This document shows, in pieces, positions 50,242-58,871 of a stretch of DNA of 61,984 nt. The stretch's first letter is position 1; every line of letters starts with the position of its first letter. Below the pieces are notes generated by a model, which was given only the letters and a program-made list of their open reading frames with translations, did not search any database and was not told the DNA's origin. The DNA is from Flavobacteriales bacterium. GTDB taxonomy: Bacteria > Bacteroidota > Bacteroidia > Flavobacteriales_F > PHOS-HE28. Location: contig JABWBQ010000011.1 of the NCBI GenBank assembly GCA_013360395.1, positions 1-61,984 of the forward strand. The letters are read 5' to 3'. A program made the translations under genes and the position numbers.

Positions 50242-50919
50242 ATGTCCCACTTGACACCTTTCACCAGCCACGGCCTCCGCACCACGGCCCCGGAACCCGA
50301 GCTCCTGCGCCGGCTGGCCCGCATCAAAGCCGTGCTCTTCGATTGGGACGGTGTGTTCAACGATGGCTTCAAGGACGCGGAGGGCGGCAGCCCCTTCAGC
50401 GAGGTGGGCAGCATGGGCGTGAACCTGTTGCGGTTCGCACTGTGGCTGCGGAACGGCGCCCTGCCCAAGGCGGCGATCATCACCGGCCAGCACAACCCCT
50501 ACGCGGAACGCTTCGCCCAGCGGGAGAAGTTGCACGGTGTGTACATGGGATTCACCAACAAGCCCGAGGCCTTCGATGCCTTCCTGAAGCAGCACGATCT
50601 AAAGGCCGACGAGGTAGCGTTCTTCTTCGATGATGTGCTGGACCTGCCCGTGGCCGCCCGCTGCGGACTGCGTGTGATGATCGGCGGTCCCGTGACGACG
50701 TGGCTCGTGGAGCAGGCCATTGCACGCGGGGAAGTGGATCTTGTGACGGCGAACGGCGGTGGTGCCAACGGGCTGCGCGAGGCCACCGATGCGGTGATGG
50801 TCCTGCTGGGCGTGGGCCGCGACGTGCTGGCACACCGGACCGGATACACCGGGACCTACCAGCGTTACCTGGCCGAGCGGCAGGCGGTGGTGCCGGAGGT
50901 GGTGCGGCACGCACGCTGA
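50242..50919 (+). CDS. kdsC: KdsC-like HAD phosphatase
   Basis: A 225-aa HAD hydrolase of the KdsC type, expected to remove phosphate from Kdo-8-P. Motifs: LFDWDGVFNDG (Asp34 nucleophile, Asp36 acid; DWDG in place of the usual DVDG), AIITGQ (motif II) and FFFDDVLDLPVAARCG (motif IV). A C-terminal GGGANGLREATDAVM resembles the KdsC GG-GA-RE segment. It has no cap domain, which fits the tetrameric KdsC subfamily. It is more divergent than the neighbouring KdsA, so a related sugar-acid phosphate is possible. Confidence 0.78.
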   Translation: MSHLTPFTSHGLRTTAPEPELLRRLARIKAVLFDWDGVFNDGFKDAEGGSPFSEVGSMGVNLLRFALWLRNGALPKAAIITGQHNPYAERFAQREKLHGVYMGFTNKPEAFDAFLKQHDLKADEVAFFFDDVLDLPVAARCGLRVMIGGPVTTWLVEQAIARGEVDLVTANGGGANGLREATDAVMVLLGVGRDVLAHRTGYTGTYQRYLAERQAVVPEVVRHAR

Positions 50920-50930
50920 TCAACGTGCCG
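50905..50930. terminator. Possible bidirectional hairpin across two convergent stops
   Basis: CGGCACG (50905-50911) and CGTGCCG (50924-50930) form a 7-bp inverted repeat around TGATCA, where the stops of the KdsC-like gene and the DUF2141 gene meet back to back. There is no T-run on either side, so termination would be inefficient or factor-dependent. Confidence 0.3.
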
Positions 50931-51378
50931 GCGTGGCCGGCGGCCTGCCGCGGAGCCGCAACCGCAGCACCGCGCCTGCCGCGGGTACCGCCACGGCGGC
51001 CTTCCCGAACAGCACCGCCGACGGCTTGCCGAGCACATCGTTGCTGAACCCCACAGGCTCCACCGGCAAGCCGAGGTCGCCGTGGTCCAGGGTCGCGTTG
51101 CCGTTGAGGTCCAGGAAGGCCTTCACGGCATAACGCCCCGCCGGAAGTCCCTGGAAACGCACGGTCGTCACAGGCCGTACCGCCTTCTCCATGCGCTGGA
51201 TGCAGCCCTGGTCCGTGGTGAACGAGGCCGCATCCGGGCATACGGCCACCATTACCGGCCCGTTGCCGTGCCGGGGCAGGGACAGCTCCACGGCGAGGGT
51301 GCCCTGCGCGGCGACCTGCAGCATGGTGGCGCAGGCCACGGTGACCACGAGGGGCCGGAAGGACCGGATCAGAAGCAT
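50920..51378 (-). CDS. DUF2141 domain secreted protein
   Basis: A 152-aa exported protein: signal peptide (about 1-24, FRPLVVTVACATMLQVAAQG) followed by one DUF2141 beta-sandwich. Family features are visible: GNGPVMVAVC, FQGLPAGRYAVKAFLDLNGNATLDH and GLPVEPVGFSND near the C-terminus. The EF-hand-like D-x-N-x-N loop might bind calcium. The function of DUF2141 is unknown. It overlaps the end of aat by 10 nt and shares the minus-strand unit with it. Confidence 0.85.
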   Translation of the reverse strand: MLLIRSFRPLVVTVACATMLQVAAQGTLAVELSLPRHGNGPVMVAVCPDAASFTTDQGCIQRMEKAVRPVTTVRFQGLPAGRYAVKAFLDLNGNATLDHGDLGLPVEPVGFSNDVLGKPSAVLFGKAAVAVPAAGAVLRLRLRGRPPATPAR

Positions 51379-51974
51379 ACGGGCATCGTTCTGGCGGTGG
51401 CAAGCATACGCAAGAACCTTGCCCGGGGCACCTCCTCGGCGCCCAACCGCGCGGTGACGGGGTTCAGGTACTGGGAATCGAAAAGCGCAAAGCCCCGTGC
51501 ACGCAGGTGTTCGGCCAGGGCGTAGAAGGCCACCTTGCCCGCATCGGACCTGCGGTGGAACATGCTCTCGCCGAAGAAGGCGCCACCCAACGCCACGCCG
51601 TAGATGCCGCCCACAAGGGCGCGCTCCGCATCGTCGGTGCGGGCCCACACTTCCACGCTGTGCGCGTGGCCGGCCCGGTGCAAGGCCCCGTAGGTGGCGC
51701 GGATCCGTGCGTCGATCCAGGTCTCTTCGCGTTGCGCGCAACCCTGCACCACCGGATCGAAAGCCTCGTCCCGCGTGATGGTGAAGCCTCCGTTGCGCAT
51801 CCGCCGGGCCAGGCGGGCATCGGGCCGCAGCCGTTCCAGCGGGAACACCGCCCGCGGATCGGGGTCGTGCCAGTAGAGCTCGCCATCGGCATGCGCCATG
51901 GGGAAGCGTCCTTCGGCGTAGGCGGTCATCAGCACCTGCACCGGGATCACCGGCACGGCAGGGGCGCGGCTCAT
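51369..51974 (-). CDS. aat: Leucyl/phenylalanyl-tRNA-protein transferase
   Basis: A 201-aa N-end-rule enzyme that adds Leu or Phe from tRNA to N-terminal Lys/Arg of proteins for ClpAP degradation. Family motifs: AYAEGRFPM near the N-terminus, WHDPDPRAVFPLE, TWIDARIRATYGALHRAGHAHSVE and GGIYGVALGGAFFGESMFHR. Length fits (family 190-240). The start at 51974 overlaps the stop of the subtilase gene by 4 nt. Confidence 0.93.
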   Translation of the reverse strand: MSRAPAVPVIPVQVLMTAYAEGRFPMAHADGELYWHDPDPRAVFPLERLRPDARLARRMRNGGFTITRDEAFDPVVQGCAQREETWIDARIRATYGALHRAGHAHSVEVWARTDDAERALVGGIYGVALGGAFFGESMFHRRSDAGKVAFYALAEHLRARGFALFDSQYLNPVTARLGAEEVPRARFLRMLATARTMPVCF

Positions 51975-53659
51975 GGCCGCACTTTGATCACCGTGCGCTC
52001 CACCAGCGGTCCGCCCAGGTCGACGCGCAAGTGGTAGAGCCCTGCCGGCGATCCGGCGAGCATCGGGTCGGCCAGGGCGATGTGCCGGAAGGTCCCCGGC
52101 TCCACCGCTTCCTCCAGACGCCACACCGGTCGGCCCAGCGCATCGAACAGTTCCATCCGCAGCATGTGCGCCTCCCCGGTGTACAGGGCAGCCGTGAAGC
52201 CTTCCTGGAAGGGCATCGGGAAAAGGTCCAGGAGCGCCGCATGCCGCAGGCCAGTGAGGTCCTCACCGTTCAGCAGCAGGTGTGCCCGCCACAGGTCGGG
52301 AATGCCGTGGCCCAGGTCGGGGTCGGGCCGCAGGTACTGCGAGGCACTGCGGCGGATGGCCTCGGTGACCTCCACCGCGGTGCGGTCGGGATGCATCTGC
52401 CACAGACAGCAGGCCAGCCCCGCCACCAGGGGGGCGCTGAAGGAGGTGCCGTTGATGTGGGCCAGCGCCTGGCCGCCCACGTCGAGACCGGTGGTCCGCC
52501 AACCCACCGCGCACACATCGGGCTTCACGCGCCCGTCGGCCGAGGGGCCATGGCCGCTGAAGGGGGCGCTCTGCCGCTCCAGCCCCACGGCGCCCACGGC
52601 CAGGATGCCCTCGGCGTCGGCGGGCGGACTGATGTGGTACCATGCGCTCTGCCCGCTGTTGCCCGCGCTGTTCACCACCACCATGCCCTTGCGTGCGGCG
52701 ATGCCGGCGGCGATGCTGATGCGCGCGGTGCGCCCGTCCAGGTCGGCCACATGGTGGTCCTGCGTGCTGTCGTCGAAGGTGGTGTAGCCCAGCGAAGTGC
52801 TCAGCACGTCGCAGCCCAGGCTGTCGAGCAGCTCGGCCCCGCGCACCCAGTGGTCCTCTTCCACGATGTACTCGCTGTCCGCATCCTCGGTGCGCACCAG
52901 GGCCACATCCACCCCGGGGGCCACGCCCAGGAAGCGGCCGGGCAGGTCGGCGGCGATCACCGAGAGGACGCTCCGGCCGTGCCAGTGGTCGCTGTACACA
53001 TCGCCATCGGCCCGCACCATGTCGGCGGTGAGCACGATGCCGTGGCGCGCGCGCAGGCTGGCGAAGGCGGGCAGCGAATCGGCGCCCTCGAAGCCGCTGT
53101 CCAGAAGCCCCAGCAACATGCCCTGGCCGGTGGCGCCCGCCCGGTGGAGCAGGTGGCCGTTCAGCATGGCCAACTGGCGGAAACCCCGGCCGTAGGTGGC
53201 CTCGTCGGCGGCATCCACGCTGTTGCGCAGCACGGCCGGGTACTTGTTCGTGGTGCGCGGGGCATGCGGGCGGCCGTCGTGCATGCAGCGTACGGTGCGC
53301 ACGAAGGGCAGCTGGTCCAGGGTGTCGAGCCCCAGGGTGTCGGTGCTGCGGATGGTGGCGCTGTTCTGCCAGCGGCTGGTGCCCAGCACCTCGAGGACAG
53401 CGGCCTGTTGCAGGGCCTGCACGAAGGCCGGGTCCACCGGCAGGTCCAGCGAGTCCACCGCGATCCCCTGCCGGGCCCGGCGCTCGATGGCACGCGCGCT
53501 CAGGAAGGTGGCCGGGGTGTTGAGCGCGTGCGGGGTGCCTCCCTTGTGGATGAACTCCACCAGGTAGGTGGCCGGAGCGGTCTGGGCGATGGCCGGGGCT
53601 CCCAGCAGCAGGGGCACCACCGCCAGCGCAAGGTTGCGCCGCAGATCGTCAATGCCCAT
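51971..53659 (-). CDS. Subtilisin-like serine protease (S8) with T9SS sorting domain
   Basis: A 562-aa exported subtilase: signal peptide (about 1-26), a prodomain-like region (about 30-150), then a catalytic domain with LLDSGFEG (Asp187), HWHGRSVLSV (His227), VNSAGNSG oxyanion region and NGTSFSAPLVAGL (Ser406). The C-terminal 80 residues (LDLFPMPFQEGFTAALYTG ... GLYHLRVDLGG, ERTVIKVRP) are a type IX sorting domain. It is predicted to be surface-attached or secreted. It overlaps the preceding lipoprotein gene by 11 nt and aat by 4 nt. Confidence 0.92.
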   Translation of the reverse strand: MGIDDLRRNLALAVVPLLLGAPAIAQTAPATYLVEFIHKGGTPHALNTPATFLSARAIERRARQGIAVDSLDLPVDPAFVQALQQAAVLEVLGTSRWQNSATIRSTDTLGLDTLDQLPFVRTVRCMHDGRPHAPRTTNKYPAVLRNSVDAADEATYGRGFRQLAMLNGHLLHRAGATGQGMLLGLLDSGFEGADSLPAFASLRARHGIVLTADMVRADGDVYSDHWHGRSVLSVIAADLPGRFLGVAPGVDVALVRTEDADSEYIVEEDHWVRGAELLDSLGCDVLSTSLGYTTFDDSTQDHHVADLDGRTARISIAAGIAARKGMVVVNSAGNSGQSAWYHISPPADAEGILAVGAVGLERQSAPFSGHGPSADGRVKPDVCAVGWRTTGLDVGGQALAHINGTSFSAPLVAGLACCLWQMHPDRTAVEVTEAIRRSASQYLRPDPDLGHGIPDLWRAHLLLNGEDLTGLRHAALLDLFPMPFQEGFTAALYTGEAHMLRMELFDALGRPVWRLEEAVEPGTFRHIALADPMLAGSPAGLYHLRVDLGGPLVERTVIKVRP

Positions 53660-54329
53660 GCGCAGTGATCACTTGGTGGAAATACCAGCCGTTGGTCCCG
53701 TTGGCCTGGGTGTTGGAACTGTCCCGCACCCGCTCCACCAGCCCCACATGCCGCGCGTACCGTTCGCGGTAGATCAGCGTATCCACCAGGTTGTTGGGGT
53801 AATGGTTGCGCACCAGGAGCGTGCTGTCGAAGCTCAGGTCGCCATGCTGCCACGGCAGGTCCACCGACGCATGGCTCACCTCCATGTCGGGTCGGTCGTT
53901 CAGGGCGTTGAGGTTCCAGCGTTCACCGGCCTTCGCTGGAAAGGTGAGCTTCAGCAGCCGCACGTTCTCCTCGGTGCGTTCGGCGTAAGCGGCCTGGCGG
54001 GTCTGGGTCCACACATCCTTGATGCGCCAGCTGTTGGTCAGCGTGTCCCACACGAACCGCTCGATGCGCTGGGCGGTGCGGCCTTCGGGATCGGTGTACA
54101 CCGAATCGATCACCTCGCGCAGGCGGTAGCGCACCGCACCGCTGATGCCGAGGCTCTGGAAGGACCACGAGGAATCCACCTGGTATTCGGCCCAGGTGCC
54201 GACCTCCACGGGGAAATAGGTGTGACCCAGGTCGATGGGCACGGTCTCGTCCCGGCGGCAGCCCGGTGCGAGCAGCACAAGGATGCCGAGGGCGAGCAGG
54301 CCGTGGCGGGTGCTGAAGGTCGAGGTCAT
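53649..54329 (-). CDS. Lipoprotein of unknown function
   Basis: A 226-aa lipoprotein: signal with lipobox LAPGC (Cys24), then a beta-rich domain with YFPVEVGTWAEYQVDSSW, TDPEGRTAQRIERFVWD and LLVRNHYPNNLVDTLIYRERYARHVGLVERVRDS. The pattern (a 'pevGswweY' start and a final 'VGlV'-type strand) is common in Bacteroidota lipoproteins, but no function is known to me. It starts by ATGA overlap with the mnmA stop and overlaps the subtilase start, so four genes from mnmA to aat appear coupled. Confidence 0.75.
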   Translation of the reverse strand: MTSTFSTRHGLLALGILVLLAPGCRRDETVPIDLGHTYFPVEVGTWAEYQVDSSWSFQSLGISGAVRYRLREVIDSVYTDPEGRTAQRIERFVWDTLTNSWRIKDVWTQTRQAAYAERTEENVRLLKLTFPAKAGERWNLNALNDRPDMEVSHASVDLPWQHGDLSFDSTLLVRNHYPNNLVDTLIYRERYARHVGLVERVRDSSNTQANGTNGWYFHQVITAHGH

Positions 54330-55435
54330 GGTGTGCGGTCGATGAAGCCCCCTCCGAGGACGTCGTCCCCGTCGTAGAAGACGGCGCTCTGCCCCGGGGC
54401 GATGCCTGTCACCGGGGCATGGAACTCCACGCGCACCCGGTCGCCCTCCATGTGCAGGGTGCTCGGTGTGCCGCGGTCCTTGTACCGCACCTTGGTGACG
54501 GCCTCCACCTCGCCGTGCAGGGCGTCCACTTTCAGGAAGTTGGGCTGGCGCACCCACATGACCTGGCGGCGCAGTTCCTCCTTGCGTCCCAACACCACCG
54601 TGTTGGTCTCCGGCCTGATGTCCGTGACGTAGAGCGGTTCGCCCACGGCGATGCCCAGGCCCTTGCGCTGGCCGATGGTGAAGAACGGGTAGCCATCGTG
54701 CTCGCCAAGCACCTCGCCGTTGGTGCCCACCAGCTTGCCGTGGGCCAGGCCGGCGGTGATCGCGGGCTCGCGCCGCTTGAGGAAGCCGCGGTAGTCGTTG
54801 TCCGGGATGAAGCAGATCTCGTAGCTCTCGCTCTTCTGGGCCAACTGGGGGAATCCGGCTTCCTGGGCCATGCTGCGGATCTCGCTCTTGCGGTAGCCCC
54901 CCAGGGGGAAACGGGTGCGCGCCAGGCTGTCCTGGCGGAGGCCCCAGAGCACGTAGCTCTGGTCCTTGCCCTCATCGAGGCCCTTGCTCACGGTGAACCG
55001 GCCGGCATGCGGGGGGGCGGTCACCGGGGTGAGCCGGGCATAGTGCCCGGTGGCGATCAGCGGGCAGTCCAGCATGTCGGCGCGCTTCAGCAGGGCCTCC
55101 CACTTGATGAAGGTGTTGCACAGCACGCAGGGGTTGGGCGTGCGGCCGCCGAGGTACTCCTGCACGAAGTTGCCGATGATGGCTTCGCCGAACTCCTCGC
55201 GGATGTCCAGGATGATATGGTGGAACCCCCGGCTCACGGCCAGGTCGCGTGCGTCGTTGATGCTATCCAGGTCGCAGCAGCCAGTGAGCCGCTTGCCGCC
55301 GCCGCTGCTCGCATAATCCCACGTCTTCATGGTGACGCCCACCACTTCGTAGCCCTGCTCGTGGAGCAACAAGGCCGCCACGGAGCTGTCCACTCCGCCG
55401 CTCATGGCCACCAGCACCCGTCCGTGGCGGCTCAT
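54326..55435 (-). CDS. mnmA: tRNA-specific 2-thiouridylase MnmA
   Basis: A 369-aa enzyme that makes s2U34 in tRNA-Lys/Glu/Gln. PP-loop MSGGVDSSV (11-19), nucleophile region NPCVLCN and the persulfide cysteine in YEICFIPDNDYRGFL, plus C-terminal beta-barrel domains ending in GQSAVFYDGDDVLGGGFI. The length is standard. The first gene of a coupled minus-strand set; it overlaps the stop of the MORN-like gene by 4 nt at its start. Confidence 0.95.
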   Translation of the reverse strand: MSRHGRVLVAMSGGVDSSVAALLLHEQGYEVVGVTMKTWDYASSGGGKRLTGCCDLDSINDARDLAVSRGFHHIILDIREEFGEAIIGNFVQEYLGGRTPNPCVLCNTFIKWEALLKRADMLDCPLIATGHYARLTPVTAPPHAGRFTVSKGLDEGKDQSYVLWGLRQDSLARTRFPLGGYRKSEIRSMAQEAGFPQLAQKSESYEICFIPDNDYRGFLKRREPAITAGLAHGKLVGTNGEVLGEHDGYPFFTIGQRKGLGIAVGEPLYVTDIRPETNTVVLGRKEELRRQVMWVRQPNFLKVDALHGEVEAVTKVRYKDRGTPSTLHMEGDRVRVEFHAPVTGIAPGQSAVFYDGDDVLGGGFIDRTP

Positions 55436-56442
55436 GGCGCCGCGGGTTGAGGTGCACCATCCACATACGTGACCCGGCTGATGATGCGGCCCGAGATGTC
55501 GTACTCGGTGACCATGCCGTTGAGCATGCCGTTGCGATAGGTGCCCTCGCGCTTGCGGGTCTGCCCTTTGAGCACGCGCTGCATCTCGGTGCGACCGCCC
55601 AAGGCGGGATCGGCCGGGAGCGGCTCCTCCACCCAGGTGCCGTTGCAGTAGTACTCCGTGAAGGCACCCTCGGGCCGCCCTTTCACATAGGTGATCTCGC
55701 TGCGCACCTGGTCGTCGTCGCAGTACTCCCGGAACAGGCCGTTCTCCTTCTTCTCGCGGACGAAGCGCCCGTTCTGATAGACCATCTGTATCTGCACCTT
55801 GCCGTTCTCCAGGAAGTGGTACCAGATGCCGTCCCTGTTGCCGTTCACCATGTGGCCCTCGATCTCCTTGACGCCGTTGGGATGGTACCAGGTGAAGGTG
55901 CCGTCGCCCAGCCCACGCACGTAGGTCCCGCGGTGTTTCACCTGTCCGCCGGGGAAGAACTGCTCGTGCACGCCGTCCTGTTCGCCGTTGGCGAAGGTGA
56001 TGCGCTCGGCCAGCGTGCCGTCCTCGAACCAGGTGAGCTGTTCGCCATGCTCGCGTCCATTCGCCCAGGACTCGGTGGAGCGCTTGCCCCCATCCGGCGC
56101 GAAGTAGGTCCAGATGCTGTCCTTCCGTTGCCCCACGTAGCGACCCTCGGCCATCAGGCGGCCGTTGGGGTGGTAATGCCGCGCGTGGGCGCCGGAGCCG
56201 TCGGCGTAGTGGTCCACGATGCTCTCCACCCTGCCGTCCGTGGCGAAATAGGTGAAGCTGCCCACCGGCCGGTCATCCTTGAACTGCCCGGTGTAGCGCA
56301 ACTGCGGGCTGTCCGCCCAGGTGCGGGCCCACGGCCCCTGCTTGCGTCCCTGCGCATCGGTGTGGTTGGGGGCGGGAGGCTGGGCGATGCCGGGCACGTG
56401 CAGCAACACGGGGAGCAGAGCGCCAAGGGCAAGGATGCGCAT
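55432..56442 (-). CDS. Secreted MORN-like/YwqK-type repeat protein
   Basis: A 336-aa exported protein with signal peptide (1-22) followed by about ten repeats of the form Y/F-x-x-G-x-x-x-G-x-W/F-x-x-Y/F, e.g. GRLMAEGRYVGQRKDSIWTY, FTWYHPNGVKEIEGHMVNG and REGTYRNGMLNGMVTEYD. These are MORN_2 (YwqK) repeats that form an extended beta sheet. Relatives are often called antitoxins by name only; there is no toxin gene here. A TATCTTTG promoter ends 4 nt before the ATG. It is divergent from the GT9 gene. Confidence 0.85.
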   Translation of the reverse strand: MRILALGALLPVLLHVPGIAQPPAPNHTDAQGRKQGPWARTWADSPQLRYTGQFKDDRPVGSFTYFATDGRVESIVDHYADGSGAHARHYHPNGRLMAEGRYVGQRKDSIWTYFAPDGGKRSTESWANGREHGEQLTWFEDGTLAERITFANGEQDGVHEQFFPGGQVKHRGTYVRGLGDGTFTWYHPNGVKEIEGHMVNGNRDGIWYHFLENGKVQIQMVYQNGRFVREKKENGLFREYCDDDQVRSEITYVKGRPEGAFTEYYCNGTWVEEPLPADPALGGRTEMQRVLKGQTRKREGTYRNGMLNGMVTEYDISGRIISRVTYVDGAPQPAAP

Positions 56443-56446
56443 GCGG

Positions 56447-56454
56447 CAAAGATA
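56447..56454 (-). promoter_or_regulatory. -7 element TATCTTTG of the MORN/mnmA unit
   Basis: Exact TAnnTTTG on the minus strand, followed by CCGC and the ATG at 56442 (4-nt spacing). Confidence 0.65.
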
Positions 56455-56508
56455 CCCACGGGCCAGGCCCGGCCGGGCCGTGCTGCGGCCTGCGGAACAC
56501 CGGGCCGC

Positions 56509-56516
56509 TATCTTCG
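56509..56516 (+). promoter_or_regulatory. -7-like element TATCTTCG of the GT9 gene
   Basis: TATCTTCG, 7 nt before the ATG at 56524, back-to-back with the MORN promoter about 55 nt away. Confidence 0.5.
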
Positions 56517-56523
56517 GCCGCGC

Positions 56524-57621
56524 ATGACCTTCTACAGACCGGACTGCCGCCACTTCCGGGGTGACGTACCCTGCCGACCGCACAAGCTGCACGGCGTGCA
56601 CTGCGCCGATTGCACCCACTACGACCCCATCCGGCAGCGGGTGCTGATCATCAAGCTGGGCGCCTTGGGCGACGTGGTGCGCACCACCCCCCTGCTCACA
56701 CCGCTGCGCAAGCGTTTCCCGCAGGCCGAGATCCACTGGCTGACCCTCAGCCCTGAGATCCTGCCGGCCTCGGTGGACCTGAAACTGCCCTTCGACCTGG
56801 CCTCCCTGCTGGTGATCGAGGGAACGGCCTACGACTATGCCATCAACCTGGACAAGGACCGCGAGGCCTGCGCCCTGATGGCGCGCGTGAATGCCGCCGA
56901 GAAGCACGGCTTCATCTGGAAGGAAGGTCGCTGCGCACCGGTGGACGAACTGGCGTTGCACAAGTTCGGCACGGGGATCTTCGACGACCTCAGCAGGGCC
57001 AACACCTTGAGCTACCTGCAGGAGATCTTCGCCATCGCCGGATTCACGTTCCAGGGCGAGGAGTACGTGCTGGACAACCATGCCGCAGGACGGCGGGCGT
57101 GGGACATCGACCGGGCGCGGCATGTGGTGGGGTTGAACACGGGCTGCGGCGGCCGCTGGACCAGCCGGCTGTGGAGCGAGGAACGATGGACGGCCCTGGC
57201 CGGGCTGCTGAAGCGCGACGGTTACGAAGTGGTGCTGTTGGGCGGTGCGCCCGAGCACGAGCGCAACCTGCGCATCGCGGCCGCCAGCGGCGCCACCTAT
57301 TTCGGGCACTTCGACCTGCAGCTCTTCATCGACCTGCTGGACCATTGCGATACGGTGGTGACCCAGGTGACCATGGCCATGCACCTGGCGCTGGGGCGGC
57401 ACAAGAACCTGGTGCTGATGAACAACATCTTCAACCGGCACGAGTTCGAGCTGTACGGCCGCGGCGGCATCGTGGAACCCTCCACCGGCTGCGACTGTTT
57501 CTACGCCCCGCGCTGCAAGCGGACGGACCACGGGGGCCATGCCTGCATGGACGACATCAGCGCCGCGCAGGTGCACGAAGCGGTGCGTGCCTGCAAGCTG
57601 AACCGGGCCCCGGCGGCCTGA
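56524..57621 (+). CDS. GT9 (heptosyltransferase-family) glycosyltransferase with Cys-rich N-terminus
   Basis: A 365-aa GT-B glycosyltransferase: N-domain RVLIIKLGALGDVVRTTPLL (about 42-61), C-domain VVGLNTGCGGRWTSRLWSEERWTALAGLL and VVLLGGAPEHER. The family adds heptoses or other sugars to lipopolysaccharide. It is preceded by a 35-residue extension with four cysteines (Cys8, 17, 27, 30) spaced like a metal or cluster site, and more Cys occur near the C-terminus (GCDCFYAPRC). A GT4 gene follows 7 nt downstream. Confidence 0.88.
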   Translation: MTFYRPDCRHFRGDVPCRPHKLHGVHCADCTHYDPIRQRVLIIKLGALGDVVRTTPLLTPLRKRFPQAEIHWLTLSPEILPASVDLKLPFDLASLLVIEGTAYDYAINLDKDREACALMARVNAAEKHGFIWKEGRCAPVDELALHKFGTGIFDDLSRANTLSYLQEIFAIAGFTFQGEEYVLDNHAAGRRAWDIDRARHVVGLNTGCGGRWTSRLWSEERWTALAGLLKRDGYEVVLLGGAPEHERNLRIAAASGATYFGHFDLQLFIDLLDHCDTVVTQVTMAMHLALGRHKNLVLMNNIFNRHEFELYGRGGIVEPSTGCDCFYAPRCKRTDHGGHACMDDISAAQVHEAVRACKLNRAPAA

Positions 57622-57628
57622 CGGGTCC

Positions 57629-58825
57629 ATGCGCATCGCCTACCTCAGCACCTTCTATCCGCTGCGCGGCGGCATCGCGCACTTCAACGAGCGGTTCGCC
57701 GCGGAACTGGTGCGACGCGGCCACGCCGTGCGGGCCATCACCTTCAGCCGGCAATACCCCGCTCTGCTCTTCCCCGGCAAGACCCAGGAGGAGACCGGCG
57801 GCACCGCCGGTGAGGCCTCGGTGCATGCCGAGGTCCGCGTGGACAGCATCGGCCCCCGCAGTTGGTTGCGCACCGGCCGGGCCCTGCGGCGCGATGCCCC
57901 CGATGTGCTCCTGTTCAAGTACTGGATCAGCTTCTTCGCCCCCTGCTTCTGGGCCATCGCATGCCTGGCCCGCGGCAACCGGCGCACCCGCACCGTGTAT
58001 GTCGTGGACAACTTCATCCCCCACGAACAACGCCCCGGCGAACGCCTGCTGCGCTGGCTGGCCTTCCGGTGCGTGGACGGCTGCCTGGTGATGAGCGAGG
58101 CCGTGGAGAAGGACATCCGCGCCGCGCATCCGCGGCTGGCCATCGAACGGTCGCCCCACCCGGTGTACGACAACTTCGGCCCGGCACAGGACCGCGCAGC
58201 GGCGCGCGAAAAGCTGGGCCTGCCCCACGATGCCGTGATCGCCCTGTTCTTCGGCTACATCCGGCCGTACAAGGGGCTCGACCTGCTGATCGACGCCTTC
58301 CCTGCGATGGCCGCGCTGCACCCGAAGCTCCACCTGGTGATCGCCGGCGAGTGTTACGAGGACGAACAGCGGTACCGCGACCTGGTGAAGGCCAGCCCCC
58401 TGGCCGACCGCATCCACTACTTCGGCGATTACATCCCCAACGACATGGTGGCCACGCATTTCAGCGCAGCCGATGTGCTGGTGCTGCCCTACCGCACGGC
58501 CACCCAATCCGGCATCGTGCAGATCGCCTACCACTTCGAACGCCCGTGCATCGTGAGCGATGTGGGCGGCCTTGGCGAGGTGGTGCTCGACGGATCGACG
58601 GGCTATGTGGTGCCCGCCGGAGGGGGCGCGGCGCTGGTGGAGGGCATGCGGCGTTTCCTGAACGGACCGCAGGACATGCGCGAGGCCATCCGCCGGGAAC
58701 GCCGCAAGTATGCTTGGGACGCCTTCGCCGAAGCCCTGGAACGGCTGGTGGCCGGGATCCAGCGTGGCCCCGACGGCCTCCAAGGCCGACCCGACGGTGC
58801 AACCGGGCCTTCCATCGACCGTTGA
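57629..58825 (+). CDS. GT4-family glycosyltransferase
   Basis: A 398-aa GT-B enzyme: N-domain YLSTFYPLRGGIAHFNERFAAELVRRGH (GGIA loop near 14-17), C-domain FFGYIRPYKGLDLLIDAF, the retaining-enzyme segment LVLPYRTATQSGIVQIAYHF and IVSDVGGLGEVV (E-x7-E-like). A surface-polysaccharide or LPS-core role is likely next to GT9; donor and acceptor are unknown. The C-terminal 20 residues look disordered. Confidence 0.88.
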   Translation: MRIAYLSTFYPLRGGIAHFNERFAAELVRRGHAVRAITFSRQYPALLFPGKTQEETGGTAGEASVHAEVRVDSIGPRSWLRTGRALRRDAPDVLLFKYWISFFAPCFWAIACLARGNRRTRTVYVVDNFIPHEQRPGERLLRWLAFRCVDGCLVMSEAVEKDIRAAHPRLAIERSPHPVYDNFGPAQDRAAAREKLGLPHDAVIALFFGYIRPYKGLDLLIDAFPAMAALHPKLHLVIAGECYEDEQRYRDLVKASPLADRIHYFGDYIPNDMVATHFSAADVLVLPYRTATQSGIVQIAYHFERPCIVSDVGGLGEVVLDGSTGYVVPAGGGAALVEGMRRFLNGPQDMREAIRRERRKYAWDAFAEALERLVAGIQRGPDGLQGRPDGATGPSIDR

Positions 58826-58847
58826 AAGGCCGGACCGCGGGGGCTGC

Positions 58848-58855
58848 TACCTTCA
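58848..58855 (+). promoter_or_regulatory. -7-like element TACCTTCA
   Basis: TACCTTCA, 16 nt before the L,D-transpeptidase-like gene's ATG at 58872; supports a separate unit from the glycosyltransferases. Confidence 0.4.
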
Positions 58856-58871
58856 CCCCGCAAGGAAGAGG

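Noticed and set aside
55432-56442. YwqK-type antitoxin of a toxin-antitoxin pair
   Set aside because: The repeats match MORN_2/YwqK, but there is a signal peptide and no toxin gene adjacent, so the antitoxin label is not supported.
55447-56523. Long N-terminal extension of the GT9 gene upstream of 56524
   Set aside because: It runs antisense through the MORN-like gene; a promoter element sits at 56509-56516 and the family-like sequence begins at 56524.
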